DNA from: Nevskia sp.
Lineage (GTDB): Bacteria; Pseudomonadota; Gammaproteobacteria; Nevskiales; Nevskiaceae
DNA: 64,000 nucleotides
Direction of reading: 5' to 3'
Assembly (NCBI RefSeq): GCF_021732705.1
Contig: NZ_JAKFUM010000003.1
Span: forward strand, 124,001-188,000
The notes under the pieces are model-generated. The model ran no database searches. It was not told the DNA's origin and was given only the letters and a program-made list of their open reading frames with translations. The first letter of the stretch is position 1; each line of letters opens with the position of its first letter. A program made the position numbers and the translations under genes. Below, piece by piece: positions 46,176-55,687 of the stretch.

Positions 46176-46751
46176 CTACTTCGGCAGGTGCTTCTCGATC
46201 AGCGCCACCAGTTCCACTTCCGAGTATTCGCCGAGCTGGCGCTCCAGCACCTTGCCGTCCGGGCCGATCACGACCGAAAACGGCAGGCCGCCCTGATCGT
46301 TGCCGAGCTTGGACATCAGATCGAGCATGTCTTCCGGCTCGCCGACGGCGACCGGGTAGGTGAACTTGAGGCCGGGCGCGGCGCGCTTCACTTCCTCGAG
46401 GTCATCGACCGCCGGACCCACCAGCTGGAAGCCTTTCGCGCCGTAACGGGTCTGCATCGCGCTCAGCACCGGAATCTCGTGCAGGCACGGCGTGCACCAG
46501 GTGGCCCAGAAGTTGACGATGACCAGCTTGCCCTTGAAGTCGTCGAGCGTGTACGCCTTGCCGTCGAGATCGGTCAGCTGGATGCCGGCCGGCACCGCTT
46601 CGTTCGGGGCTGCCGGCTGGGCGCCGATCACCGGGCTGTCGCCGGCGCCACCACCCGCACCGGCACCCGGGCGCAGCAGGTAGATGCCGGCACCGGCAGC
46701 GACGGCCACGGCGCAGGCGGCCGCGATCAGCAGAGTGTTCTTCGTGGACAT
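46176..46751 (-). CDS. TlpA-like membrane-anchored thioredoxin-fold protein
   Basis: 191 residues. An N-terminal signal-anchor (LLIAAACAVAVAAGAGIYLL, about 7-26) is followed by a Gly/Ala linker, then a TlpA/ResA thioredoxin fold with the redox pair WCTPC (Cys86, Cys89). It probably acts in the periplasm in thiol reduction, for example cytochrome c maturation. It is next to the DsbD-alpha-like gene, a likely electron source or partner. Confidence 0.9.
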   Translation of the reverse strand: MSTKNTLLIAAACAVAVAAGAGIYLLRPGAGAGGGAGDSPVIGAQPAAPNEAVPAGIQLTDLDGKAYTLDDFKGKLVIVNFWATWCTPCLHEIPVLSAMQTRYGAKGFQLVGPAVDDLEEVKRAAPGLKFTYPVAVGEPEDMLDLMSKLGNDQGGLPFSVVIGPDGKVLERQLGEYSEVELVALIEKHLPK

Positions 46752-46772
46752 GCGGCTCTCAAACGGGGGAAT

Positions 46773-47255
46773 TCACGGGGCGGCGATGACATCGACGACG
46801 CGAGTCACCGGCGGATAACAGACACCGGCCTCGGCACAGCCCTGCCAGCGCACCTTCAGCTGCGTGGGCGCTGCGGCACCGCGGGCGAGCGGCAGCACGG
46901 CTTCGACCTGGGTCTTGTAGATCTCGACATCGCCGAAGTGTTCGTCGTGCTTCGACTCGCCCTTCGGCAGCTTCAGTGCGGCCAGGGCGGCTGCGCCGGC
47001 GCCTTCCCCGACGACGACCGGCTCGACGTGGAAGCGCTGCCGATACAGATAGTAGCCGGGCTCGATCGCCCAATTCAGGTGAATGCCATCGGCGCTGCGG
47101 ATGGCGGAGACCAGCTTGAACGCCTGATCGGCCGACAGCAGGTCGTCCGCGCCGTTGACCTTGCGGCCGAAGTCGAGGGCGGCGGCCGGCGCGCTGGCCA
47201 TTAGCGCCAGCGCCAGTCCGGACAGCGGCAGCAGCAACGAGCGAAGTCGATTCAT
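46773..47255 (-). CDS. Stand-alone DsbD alpha-domain (N-terminal thiol:disulfide domain) protein
   Basis: 160 residues with a signal peptide (about 1-25). It matches only the N-terminal periplasmic alpha domain of DsbD: GCAEAGVCYPP provides the two active cysteines (140 and 146; QGCADAGFCYPP in Escherichia coli). The transmembrane beta and thioredoxin gamma domains that follow in full DsbD are absent; after the stop, 21 bp precede the TlpA-like gene. Without them electrons cannot come from the cytoplasm through this chain, so another carrier, such as CcdA or a full DsbD elsewhere, must supply them. Confidence 0.88.
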   Translation of the reverse strand: MNRLRSLLLPLSGLALALMASAPAAALDFGRKVNGADDLLSADQAFKLVSAIRSADGIHLNWAIEPGYYLYRQRFHVEPVVVGEGAGAAALAALKLPKGESKHDEHFGDVEIYKTQVEAVLPLARGAAAPTQLKVRWQGCAEAGVCYPPVTRVVDVIAAP

Positions 47256-47287
47256 GGCAAGCGGGGCATCCGGGAAATTCGGCAGCG

Positions 47288-47629
47288 TCAGTGCACGGAA
47301 TCCGCCAGCCAGCGCAGATACGGCGGCAGACCGCGGGCAACAGAGACCGCCAGCACTTCCGGAAGTTCGTACGGATGGCGCGCCAGCACCTCGGCCTGCA
47401 ACGCGTCGTAGCGGTCGGCGGTGGTCTTGGCGATCAGCAAGGTCTCGCCGGCCGATTCGACCGCGCCCTGCCAGCGGTACACCGAGCGCAGGCCCGGCAG
47501 CAGGTTGACGCAGGCGGCCACGCGCGCCTCGACCAGCGCCGTCGCCAGCGCCTCGGCATCGGCGGGCGGGCAGGTGATCAGCACCAGCAGCGCGGCATCG
47601 CTGACGGTCGGGGCGGCGGATTCAGACAA
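47288..47629 (-). CDS. cutA: CutA1 divalent-cation tolerance protein
   Basis: 113 residues if the TTG at 47629 is the start. This matches the roughly 110-residue family length and removes a long leader that would overlap putA. ACVNLLPGLRSVYRWQG and ETLLIAKTTADRYDAL are CutA1 signature segments, ending LPPYLRWLADSVH. CutA forms stable trimers linked with copper and other metal tolerance. It is divergent from putA, with about 110 bp between. Confidence 0.88.
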   Translation of the reverse strand: MSESAAPTVSDAALLVLITCPPADAEALATALVEARVAACVNLLPGLRSVYRWQGAVESAGETLLIAKTTADRYDALQAEVLARHPYELPEVLAVSVARGLPPYLRWLADSVH

Positions 47630-47741
47630 GGCAGGGTGCGCGTTTGGGCAGGCATTCGAGACAGGCGCGGCAGCATAATGCCGGCATCGAATGCCGCGCC
47701 AATCCTGCGGCCACCTGTTCCGCGCAGCCCGAGTCCGCCCC

Positions 47742-50700
47742 ATGAACGCGCCCGAAATCCTGACTCCGTTCGTTTTCGATGCTCCGCCGCCGGCGCGCAG
47801 TGCGCTGCGGGCCGCGATTGCCGAGCTCTACCTCGCGGATGAAACCGCCATCGTCAACCGCCTGCTGGCGATTGCCGAACTGCCGCCGGAGCGCGCCGCG
47901 CAGGCGGTGACCACGGCGGCGGACTGGGTGCGCCGCGTGCGCAAGCTGAAGGACACGCAAAGCGCACTCGACGCGTTCATGCGCGAATACGATCTGTCGA
48001 GCGACGAAGGCGTGCTGCTGATGTGCCTCGCCGAAGCGCTGCTGCGCATTCCGGATGACGAGACGGCCGAGAAGCTCATCGCCGACAAGCTCGCCGATGC
48101 CGACTGGGAAACGCATCTCGGCAACAGCGAGTCGCTGTTCGTCAACGCCAGCACCTGGGGCCTGATGCTGACCGGCCGCATCGTCCGCGCGCCGGCCGAT
48201 ACCGCCGGCTCGTTCAAGGCCGCGTGGTCGCGTCTGGTCAACCGCTCGACCGAGCCGGTGGTGCGCCTCGCCATCCGCTCGGCGATGCGGATGATGGGCA
48301 GCCAGTTCGTCATGGGCCGCACTATTGCCGAAGCGCTGGATGCCGCGCAGGGCAAGGATCAGCGCGCCTATCGCCATTCCTACGACATGCTCGGCGAAGC
48401 CGCGCTGACCGCGCACGATGCCGAGCGCTATCTCGCCGCGTATGCCGCAGCGATCGCGGCGATCGGCGCGTCGTCGGCGGTGCGCGGCAACACCGGCGGG
48501 GTCGAATCGCGGCCGAGCATCTCGGTCAAGCTGTCGGCGCTGCATCCGCGCTACGAATACGCCAAGCGCAGCCGCGTGATCGCCGAACTGGCGCCGCGCC
48601 TGCTGACGCTGGCGCAGGCCGCGAAGGCGGCGAGCATCGGCCTGTGCATCGATGCCGAGGAGGCCGATCGCCAGGCGCTCGGGCTCGACCTGTTCGAGAT
48701 CGTCTACCGCGATCCGTCGCTGGCCGGCTGGGAAGGCTTCGGCCTTGCCGTGCAGGGCTTCCAGAAGCGCGCGATCGCCGTGATCGAATGGCTGGAAAGC
48801 GTGGCGCGCGAGGTCGGCCGTCGTGTGCCGGTGCGGCTGGTCAAGGGCGCGTACTGGGATACCGAGATCAAGCGCGCGCAGGAAGCCGGCCTGCCGGGCT
48901 ATCCGGTGTTCACGCGCAAGGCCAATACCGATGTCGCATTCCTCGCCTGCGCCCGACGCTTGCTGGCCGCGCGCGATGTCTTCTATCCGCAGCTCGCCAC
49001 GCACAACGCCCACACCGTGGCCGCGGTGCGCACCTACGCTGGCAACGATCTGGGCTACGAGTTCCAGCGCCTGCACGGCATGGGCGAAGCGCTGTACGAC
49101 GTGGTGCGCGAGGACTGCGCGATTCCGTGCCGCGTCTACGCGCCGGTCGGCAGCCATGCCGATCTGCTGCCGTATCTCGTGCGCCGGCTGCTGGAGAACG
49201 GCGCGAACACCTCGTTCGTCAACCGCATCTTCGACGAGAACATGCCGCCGGAGCAGCTGGTGGCCGATCCGGTCGCCACGGTCCGGGCGCTGGCGGTCAA
49301 GCCGAACCCGGGTCTGCCGCTGCCGGCCGAGCTGTTCGGTGCGACGCGGCGCAATTCCGCCGGCCTGAATCTGGCCGACGAGACCGTCGCCGCCGCGTTC
49401 TCGCGCGATCTGCGCGCCGCCGAGCCGCTGCCGCGCGCCGCATCGCTGTGCTATGACGGCTTCGCGACCACCGGCCCGGTGCTGGCGCTGAGCAATCCGG
49501 CCGATCGCCGCGAACGGGTCGGCGAATGGCTGGCGTTTGATCCGGCGCGGGTGCCGGATGTCGTCGCCGCCGCCGTCGGCTCGTTCGAGCGCTGGAACGA
49601 GACGCCGGTCGAAAGCCGTGCGGCGATGCTCGAGCGCGCGGCCGATCGCCTCGAAGCGGCGCGTCCGGCATTCACCCGCCTGCTGGTCGCCGAAGCCGGC
49701 AAGTCGCTGCCGGATGCGCTGGCCGAAGTGCGCGAAGCGGTCGATTTCCTGCGCTATTACGCCGCCGCCGCGCGTCGCGTGCTGGCCCATGCCGAGCCGC
49801 TGCCGGGGCCGACCGGCGAGTACAACGAGCTGCAGCTGCATGGCCGTGGCGTCTTTGTCTGCATCAGCCCGTGGAATTTCCCGCTGGCGATCTTCACCGG
49901 CCAGATTGCCGCGGCACTGGTCGCCGGCAATCCGGTGATCGCCAAGCCGGCCGAACAGACGCCGCTGATCGCGATCGCGATGGCGCAGCTGCTGCGCGAG
50001 GCCGGCGTGCCGAGCTACGTGTTCCAGTGCCTGCTCGGCGATGGCGCGCTCGGGGCGGCGCTGGTTGCCGCACCGGAAGTGGCGGGGGTGGCGTTCACCG
50101 GGTCGAGCGCCACGGCGCGGGCGATCAATCGCACGCTGGCGGCGCGTCCGGGCGCGATCGCGACCCTGATCGCCGAAACCGGCGGCCAGAACGTGATGAT
50201 CGCGGATTCGTCGTCGCTGCCGGAGCAGGTGGTGAAGGACGCGCTGGCCTCGGCGTTCTACTCGGCCGGGCAACGCTGCTCGGCGCTGCGCGTGCTGTAT
50301 CTGCAGGACGACATCGCCGACAAGACGCTGGAGATGCTCAAGGGCGCGATGCGGGAAATGCGTATCGGCAACCCGGCGCAGCTCGCGACCGATGTCGGTC
50401 CGGTGATCGACGACGCCGCGCGCATGAAGCTCGAAGCCCATGCCGATGCGATGATCGCCGGCGGCCGTCTGATCGAGCGTCTGAGTCTGCCGGAAGCCTG
50501 TGCCCACGGCAGTTTTGTGGCGCCGATGGCGGTCGAGATCAGCGGTGTCGAAGCCTTGAGCGAGGAGCACTTCGGGCCGATCCTGCATGTCGCGCGCTTC
50601 TCGTCGCGCCGGATCGACGCCGTGGTCGATGCCATCAATGCCTCGGGGTACGGCCTGACCCTGGGCATTCACAGCCGCATCGAAAGCACCTGGCGGCGCA

Positions 50701-50915
50701 TCCAGTCGCGGGCGCGGGTCGGCAATGTCTACATCAACCGCAGCATGACCGGCGCCGTGGTCGGCGTGCAGCCGTTCGGTGGCGAAGGCCTGTCCGGCAC
50801 CGGGCCCAAGGCCGGCGGTCCGCACTACCTGCTGCGCTTCGTCACCGAACGGACCTTGACCATCAACACGGCGGCGGTCGGCGGCAACGCGCGGCTGCTG
50901 TCGGCCTCGGGTTGA
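47742..50915 (+). CDS. putA: Bifunctional proline dehydrogenase/pyrroline-5-carboxylate dehydrogenase
   Basis: 1057 residues. The PRODH barrel (about 60-450) includes GVESRPSISVKLSALHPRYE and VRLVKGAYWD; the P5C (aldehyde) dehydrogenase domain (about 480-1000) has SPWNFPLAIFTGQIAAALVA and the catalytic cysteine in YSAGQRCSALRVLYL. It oxidises proline to glutamate with channelling of P5C. There is no N-terminal ribbon-helix-helix, so this PutA is not a repressor, as is usual outside enterobacteria. The start ATG at 47742 is preferred over 47691. Confidence 0.96.
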   Translation: MNAPEILTPFVFDAPPPARSALRAAIAELYLADETAIVNRLLAIAELPPERAAQAVTTAADWVRRVRKLKDTQSALDAFMREYDLSSDEGVLLMCLAEALLRIPDDETAEKLIADKLADADWETHLGNSESLFVNASTWGLMLTGRIVRAPADTAGSFKAAWSRLVNRSTEPVVRLAIRSAMRMMGSQFVMGRTIAEALDAAQGKDQRAYRHSYDMLGEAALTAHDAERYLAAYAAAIAAIGASSAVRGNTGGVESRPSISVKLSALHPRYEYAKRSRVIAELAPRLLTLAQAAKAASIGLCIDAEEADRQALGLDLFEIVYRDPSLAGWEGFGLAVQGFQKRAIAVIEWLESVAREVGRRVPVRLVKGAYWDTEIKRAQEAGLPGYPVFTRKANTDVAFLACARRLLAARDVFYPQLATHNAHTVAAVRTYAGNDLGYEFQRLHGMGEALYDVVREDCAIPCRVYAPVGSHADLLPYLVRRLLENGANTSFVNRIFDENMPPEQLVADPVATVRALAVKPNPGLPLPAELFGATRRNSAGLNLADETVAAAFSRDLRAAEPLPRAASLCYDGFATTGPVLALSNPADRRERVGEWLAFDPARVPDVVAAAVGSFERWNETPVESRAAMLERAADRLEAARPAFTRLLVAEAGKSLPDALAEVREAVDFLRYYAAAARRVLAHAEPLPGPTGEYNELQLHGRGVFVCISPWNFPLAIFTGQIAAALVAGNPVIAKPAEQTPLIAIAMAQLLREAGVPSYVFQCLLGDGALGAALVAAPEVAGVAFTGSSATARAINRTLAARPGAIATLIAETGGQNVMIADSSSLPEQVVKDALASAFYSAGQRCSALRVLYLQDDIADKTLEMLKGAMREMRIGNPAQLATDVGPVIDDAARMKLEAHADAMIAGGRLIERLSLPEACAHGSFVAPMAVEISGVEALSEEHFGPILHVARFSSRRIDAVVDAINASGYGLTLGIHSRIESTWRRIQSRARVGNVYINRSMTGAVVGVQPFGGEGLSGTGPKAGGPHYLLRFVTERTLTINTAAVGGNARLLSASG

Positions 50916-50917
50916 GC

Positions 50918-51739
50918 ATGTCGCCGCGCGTGGTCGTGCCGGTCGAGGATCACGAGACCGCGCGCATCGGCATTCGCGAGCCGTCGGTGACCGATGACGG
51001 CGTCAGCCGCCGCCTGTACTTCGGGCCGGACTACATCCAGAGCGAGATGCTGGTGGATGACCCGTACGCGCTGAATCTGGCGTACACGCAGAAGATGATG
51101 GCGGCGCTGCTGTTCGTGCCGAAGCCGAAGCACATCGTCATCGTCGGCCTCGGTGGCGGCTCGCTGACCAAGTTCTGCCATCGGCAGCTGCCGAAGACCC
51201 GGGTCACGACGATCGAGATCGATGCCCGCGTCATCGCGCTGGCACCGGCGTTCGAGGTGCCGGTCGACGATCCGCGGCTGCAGATCGTCCATGCCGATGC
51301 CTGCGACTGGTTTGCCCGCGACGACCGCGAGCGCGTCGATCTGGTGATGCTCGATGGCTACACCGACGGCGGCATCGCCAGCGGCTTCGGCGATCCGCAG
51401 TTCTACCGCAACATCCGCGCACGGCTGCGGCCGGACGGCCTGCTGGCCGCGAACATTCTGGTCACGCCGGAAACGCTGCGCCAGTACAAGCAGACCATCG
51501 CCGACGTCTTCGACGACCACCTGCTGATCCAGCGCGTGGTGCCGGACGGCAACCAGGTGATCTTCGCGTTCAACCAGTGGTCGTCGACGCCGGACTGGGC
51601 CGCGATCGGGCGCGAAGCGAAGAAGCTGGCGCTGCGTCACGGGCTCGATTTCCCGGCCTTTGCCCGCAACCTGCGCCGCGCCCACGAGCGCCGCGCGCAG
51701 GACCAGCAGTTGGCCGACGACAACCTCGCGCTGATCTGA
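50918..51739 (+). CDS. Spermidine-synthase-like Rossmann methyltransferase-fold protein
   Basis: 273 residues, starting 2 bp after the putA stop. VIVGLGGGSLTKFCHRQLP and VTTIEIDARVIALA are the spermidine synthase-like nucleotide/substrate loop and strand 2; HADACDWFARD follows. The N-terminal beta-sheet domain is short, and the residues holding the diamine are not clear, so it may not be a true SpeE. The cofactor is likely decarboxylated SAM or SAM. Confidence 0.82.
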   Translation: MSPRVVVPVEDHETARIGIREPSVTDDGVSRRLYFGPDYIQSEMLVDDPYALNLAYTQKMMAALLFVPKPKHIVIVGLGGGSLTKFCHRQLPKTRVTTIEIDARVIALAPAFEVPVDDPRLQIVHADACDWFARDDRERVDLVMLDGYTDGGIASGFGDPQFYRNIRARLRPDGLLAANILVTPETLRQYKQTIADVFDDHLLIQRVVPDGNQVIFAFNQWSSTPDWAAIGREAKKLALRHGLDFPAFARNLRRAHERRAQDQQLADDNLALI

Positions 51740-51804
51740 GACGCGCCCGCGGCGTCGGCGCAGCGCCGGCCGGTCACGACGTTCCGAAACCTGGAGCAAT
51801 CCCG

Positions 51805-52425
51805 ATGAAACTGTTCTATTCCGCCGCCTCGCCGTATGCGCGCAAGGTGCGGGTTCTGGCGCACGAGCTCGGCCTGCACGACCGCATCGAGGCGATCGCG
51901 ACCACCGTGTCGCCGGTCGAGGTCAATGCCGACATCGCCGGCCGCAATCCGCTGGCGAAGCTGCCGACACTCGAACTCGACGACGGCAGCACGCTGTACG
52001 ACAGCCGCGTGATCGTCCAGTACCTGCTGAGTCTCGCGCCGCAGGCCGCAGGCGCCCCGTCCGATCGCTGGGGCCTGCTGCGCCGTGAGGCACTGGCCGA
52101 CGGCATTCTCGATGCCGCGCTGCTGGCGCGCTACGAGGAAGCGCTGCGACCCGCCGAGTTCCGCTGGCCGGCATGGCAGGCGCAGCAGGAAGCGAAAGTG
52201 CTGCGCGGCATCGCCCAGTGCGAGGCCGAAGTCGACGCGCTGACCAGCGCGCTGCGTGATGCGGCGAGCATCGGTCCGCGGGTCGATGTCATCGCCATCG
52301 GCTGCATGCTCGGCTATCTGGATCTGCGCTTCGCCCGGCTCGAATGGCGCCGTCAGGCGCCTCGGCTCGCCGCGTTCGACGCGGCATTCGCCCAGCGGCC
52401 GTCGATGCTCGCCACCCGCAGCTGA
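51805..52425 (+). CDS. Glutathione S-transferase
   Basis: 206 residues, with CTGGAG upstream. It has the GST N-domain MKLFYSAASPYARKVRVLAHEL with Ser9 in the catalytic position, NPLAKLPTLELDDGSTLYDS (the cis-Pro and SRVI glutathione-binding turn), and a helical C-domain with WRRQAPRLAAFDAAFAQRPS. A cytoplasmic detoxification role is inferred. Confidence 0.9.
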   Translation: MKLFYSAASPYARKVRVLAHELGLHDRIEAIATTVSPVEVNADIAGRNPLAKLPTLELDDGSTLYDSRVIVQYLLSLAPQAAGAPSDRWGLLRREALADGILDAALLARYEEALRPAEFRWPAWQAQQEAKVLRGIAQCEAEVDALTSALRDAASIGPRVDVIAIGCMLGYLDLRFARLEWRRQAPRLAAFDAAFAQRPSMLATRS

Positions 52426-52480
52426 ATAATGGGGGTCAGATACACATTAATCGCGGCGCGCAGGCCGGGAGGCGTGGCGA

Positions 52481-53932
52481 TCAGTCGTGATCGCCGCCGT
52501 CGGCGCCGCGCCGGCGCTTGCGCAGGCCGCGCAGCCGTTCGCGCAGGCCGGGCGCTTCGCCGTCGTCGCTTTCCGGCGGTTCCACCGCGTACAGCGGCCA
52601 CTTGCTCGGCACGCCCTTCAAGGTGTGCACGCCGCGCTCGGTGAAGTCGTAGCGGGCGCCGATCAGCACGTCGCGCACGGTGCGTGACACCAGCACTTCG
52701 CCGGCCTCGGCATGGCCGAGCACGCGGGCGCCGATGTGCACGGCCATGCCGCCGATGCGGCCTTCCTCGCGCAGTTCGACTTCGCCGATGTGCAGCCCGG
52801 TGCGGATCTCGAGCTTCAGCGTTTCCAGCGCCGGGTGCAGGTCCAGCGCGCAGTCGATGGCATGCCGCGGCGACGCGAACATCGCCAGCGTGCCGTCGCC
52901 GGCCTCGTCGACCAGACGGCCGTGATGACGATCGATGGTCTCGCGCACCAGGCGGTCGTGGGCATCGAGCCGCTCGCGCCAGACGGCGTCGCCGAGCTTG
53001 GCCAGCCATTGCGTGGAGTCGACGATGTCGGTGAACAGCAGCGTCGCCAGCGCCCGTTCCGGCGCGTGATCGGGCCGCCGGCCGGTGACGAATTCCTCGA
53101 TCTTCGCGAGGATCTCGTCGACCCCTTCCCAGATCATGTCGGCGTCGGCACCGGGCACTTCGAGATAGCGGGCGCCATCGATGTGGTCGGCGATGTAACG
53201 GCTCTGGCGCGCCGGGAACAGCTGCTGGCCGGCGCGGCCAAAGACCAGCGTCGGCACGGTGATCGTCGGCAGCAGGTGGCGGGCATCGAGCACGGCCGAG
53301 ATCTGCAGGTTCTCGATCACGGCGCGCGGGCTGGCCATGGCGCGCTGCAGTTTCGCGTACCAGCGCAGCGCGGCGGGATTGTCGGCCTGGCTCGGGTCCC
53401 ACGCGGCGGCGAACTCGGTGCGGCCCCAGCCCTGCGCGACCATCTGCACCATCGCTTCGCCGACTTCCGGCGGATGACCCTGCGGATAGTCCGGGCGCTG
53501 CAGGAAGCAGGCGCTGGTGAACACGAAGATCAGGCCGGACACGCGGTCCGGATGGCGATGGACGAACTCCAGCAGCAGCGGGCCGGCGTCGATCGAGCCG
53601 AGCAGGATCGGCTTGGCCGACCCGGCGGCATCGAGCACGGCGAGCAGATCCTCGATCCAGTGATCGACCATCGTGCCGCCGTCGAGCGGCCGGGCATCGG
53701 ACAGGCCGCAGCCGCGGCGATCGAAGCGGATCACGCGGCAGAAGCCGGCCATGCGGCCGAGCAGGCGCTCGACGGCAGGCTCCTCGGCAAAGATGTCGAG
53801 GTGGCTCCAGACGCCGGTGGTGAAGACCAGATCGCGCGGCGCGCGGGCATCGGAGGCCGATGTCGGGCCAAGCAGCTGGTAGGCCACGCGGTCGTCGCCG
53901 AGCGCGGCGAACTGGGTTTCGGGCAGATCCAA
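52481..53932 (-). CDS. Class III adenylate/guanylate cyclase fused to a degenerate alpha/beta-hydrolase domain
   Basis: 483 residues. The N-terminal alpha/beta-hydrolase fold (about 10-280) has VIRFDRRGCGLSDARPLDGG, but the nucleophile elbow reads LLGSIDAGP where active relatives have LxGxSEGGP, so the Ser is replaced by Ile. The C-terminal class III cyclase domain (about 300-460) has LLFTDIVDSTQWLAKLGD, with the metal-binding aspartates, and VDEAGDGTLAMF. It probably makes a cyclic nucleotide in response to a ligand bound by the hydrolase-like domain. The C-terminal tail is very basic (RLRGLRKRRRGA). No membrane segment. Confidence 0.9.
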   Translation of the reverse strand: MDLPETQFAALGDDRVAYQLLGPTSASDARAPRDLVFTTGVWSHLDIFAEEPAVERLLGRMAGFCRVIRFDRRGCGLSDARPLDGGTMVDHWIEDLLAVLDAAGSAKPILLGSIDAGPLLLEFVHRHPDRVSGLIFVFTSACFLQRPDYPQGHPPEVGEAMVQMVAQGWGRTEFAAAWDPSQADNPAALRWYAKLQRAMASPRAVIENLQISAVLDARHLLPTITVPTLVFGRAGQQLFPARQSRYIADHIDGARYLEVPGADADMIWEGVDEILAKIEEFVTGRRPDHAPERALATLLFTDIVDSTQWLAKLGDAVWRERLDAHDRLVRETIDRHHGRLVDEAGDGTLAMFASPRHAIDCALDLHPALETLKLEIRTGLHIGEVELREEGRIGGMAVHIGARVLGHAEAGEVLVSRTVRDVLIGARYDFTERGVHTLKGVPSKWPLYAVEPPESDDGEAPGLRERLRGLRKRRRGADGGDHD

Positions 53933-54193
53933 GAGGGATGGGCGAAAGCGGGGACGTGATCATGATGCACCGCGCCCGCGACCCTGTCTTGACCGGACCG
54001 CGACCGGGCGCGCGCACCGCCGCGGACGGCCGACCTGCCCGGACGGACGGTGGAAGCGTCATCTTCCGAAGCGCACAATGTGCGGCCCCGATGGTACCGG
54101 CCCGAAGTCTGCGGCCCGCCCAGCCTCGCAGCCGCCAGTCGCCCGCTCGCCGCGGGTTCGCGCGGTGCGAGGGATCACCTCAAGTCTTTTCGG

Positions 54194-55579
54194 ATGTCCC
54201 CCATGTTTCGCCTGTTCACACCCGCCGTTCGTGCCGAAGCCGCGGCCAACCTGCGTCTGGCGCTGCCGCTGATCGCGGCCCAGATCGCCGCCGTCGGCAT
54301 GGGCACGGTCGATACCATCTATGCCGGGCAGGTCGGTCCGCAGGCGCTGGCGGCGGTCGCGGTCGCGGTCAACATCTACAACCTGTTCCTGATCTTCTTC
54401 ATGGGCCTGCTGATGGCCTGCTCGCCGATCACGGCCCAGCTCTACGGCGCGCAGCGGCCGGCCGCCGAGATCGGCAGCTTCCTGCATCGCTCGCGGCGTT
54501 TCGCGCTGGGTGTGGGCATCAGCTGGACGGTGCTGCTGAATCTGGTCGGTCCGTCGATGCTGCGGGCGCTGGACTTGTCCGACGCGACCACCGACGACGC
54601 GATCCGTTTCCTGCGCTGGTTCTCCGGCGCCGGCCTGATGACCTCGCTGTGGTTCGCGCTGCGCTTCGCCGCCGAAGGCCTCGGGCAGGTGCGGCCGATC
54701 GTCATTGCCGGGCTGACCGGCCTCGGCGCCAACGCGCTGTTCGGCTGGCTATTCGTGTTCGGGCATTTCGGCCTGCCGGCGCTCGGCATCAACGGCCTAG
54801 GGCTCGCCTCGACTCTCGCCACGGCGCTGATGACCGGCGTGCTCGCCTGGCAATACCGCCGGGTGCCGGAACTGCGCGGCTTTCTCGCGGCCGGCGCGGC
54901 CCAGCCGTCCGGCAACGAGGGCGGGCGCGACATCCTGAAGCTCGGCCTGCCGATCGCGGCGATCGTCTCGGCCGAAGGCGGCCTGTTCGTGCTGACCGCG
55001 CTGCTGATGGCGCGCTTCGGCGAGGCGGTGGTGGCCGCGTATCAGGTGGCGATCAACTTCGCGTCGCTGGCGTTCATGATTCCGCTCGGCGTCGGCATGG
55101 CGACGACGGTGCGCGTCGGGCAGGCCGCCGGGGCCGGCGATTTCGCCGCCGCGCGCTTTCGCGGCATCGTCGGGTCGCTGCTCGGCGGGCTCAATTCGGC
55201 CTCGAACGCGGCGATCATGGTGATCTTCACCGGCGTGATCATCGGCTTCTACACGCAGGATGCGACGATCGCCGCGCAGGCCAGCGGCTTCCTGTGGCTG
55301 GCTGCCGCGTTCCAGCTGTTCGACGGTCTGCAGGCCACGGCCAATGGCGCGCTGCGCGGCATCAAGGACACGCGGATTCCGATGCTGCTGACGCTCCTCT
55401 CGTACTGGGGCATCGGCATGCCGGTCGCGTGGTGGCTGGCGTTCCACCTCGGCCACGGTCCGGACGGACTGTGGTGGGGCCTGACCGCCGGTCTCGGCAT
55501 GGCGGCGCTGGGGCTGTCGCTACGGTTCGACCGGAAATCGTCCAAGCTCAGAAATAAAGCGGCTATGGCCGGCGCTTGA
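54194..55579 (+). CDS. MATE-family multidrug/Na+ or H+ antiporter
   Basis: 461 residues, typical MATE length, 12 hydrophobic segments. RLALPLIAAQIAAVGMGTVDTIYAGQVG is the conserved start; GVGMATTVRVGQAAGAGDF marks the second half repeat. It extrudes cationic compounds across the inner membrane. The start is ATG 54194; 54203 is an alternative. Confidence 0.93.
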   Translation: MSPMFRLFTPAVRAEAAANLRLALPLIAAQIAAVGMGTVDTIYAGQVGPQALAAVAVAVNIYNLFLIFFMGLLMACSPITAQLYGAQRPAAEIGSFLHRSRRFALGVGISWTVLLNLVGPSMLRALDLSDATTDDAIRFLRWFSGAGLMTSLWFALRFAAEGLGQVRPIVIAGLTGLGANALFGWLFVFGHFGLPALGINGLGLASTLATALMTGVLAWQYRRVPELRGFLAAGAAQPSGNEGGRDILKLGLPIAAIVSAEGGLFVLTALLMARFGEAVVAAYQVAINFASLAFMIPLGVGMATTVRVGQAAGAGDFAAARFRGIVGSLLGGLNSASNAAIMVIFTGVIIGFYTQDATIAAQASGFLWLAAAFQLFDGLQATANGALRGIKDTRIPMLLTLLSYWGIGMPVAWWLAFHLGHGPDGLWWGLTAGLGMAALGLSLRFDRKSSKLRNKAAMAGA

Positions 55580-55687
55580 TCGTTCGCGCGGCGAGCGCAT
55601 GATGTGGGTCCGTTCCCGCCCAAGGCGGCCCCACCCGCAACCCCGACAAGCGGCCGCAACAAGCGGCCCTGAACAGGAGAGACGACC

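Noticed and set aside
47630-47743. cutA starting at 47743
   Set aside because: Would add a 38-residue unconserved leader overlapping the putA start; the TTG at 47629 fits the family length.
47622-50825. Very long minus-strand open frame (1067 codons) opposite putA
   Set aside because: It is antisense to a well-conserved gene, is rich in Arg/His/Gln as expected for the reverse of GC-rich codons, and shows no family pattern.
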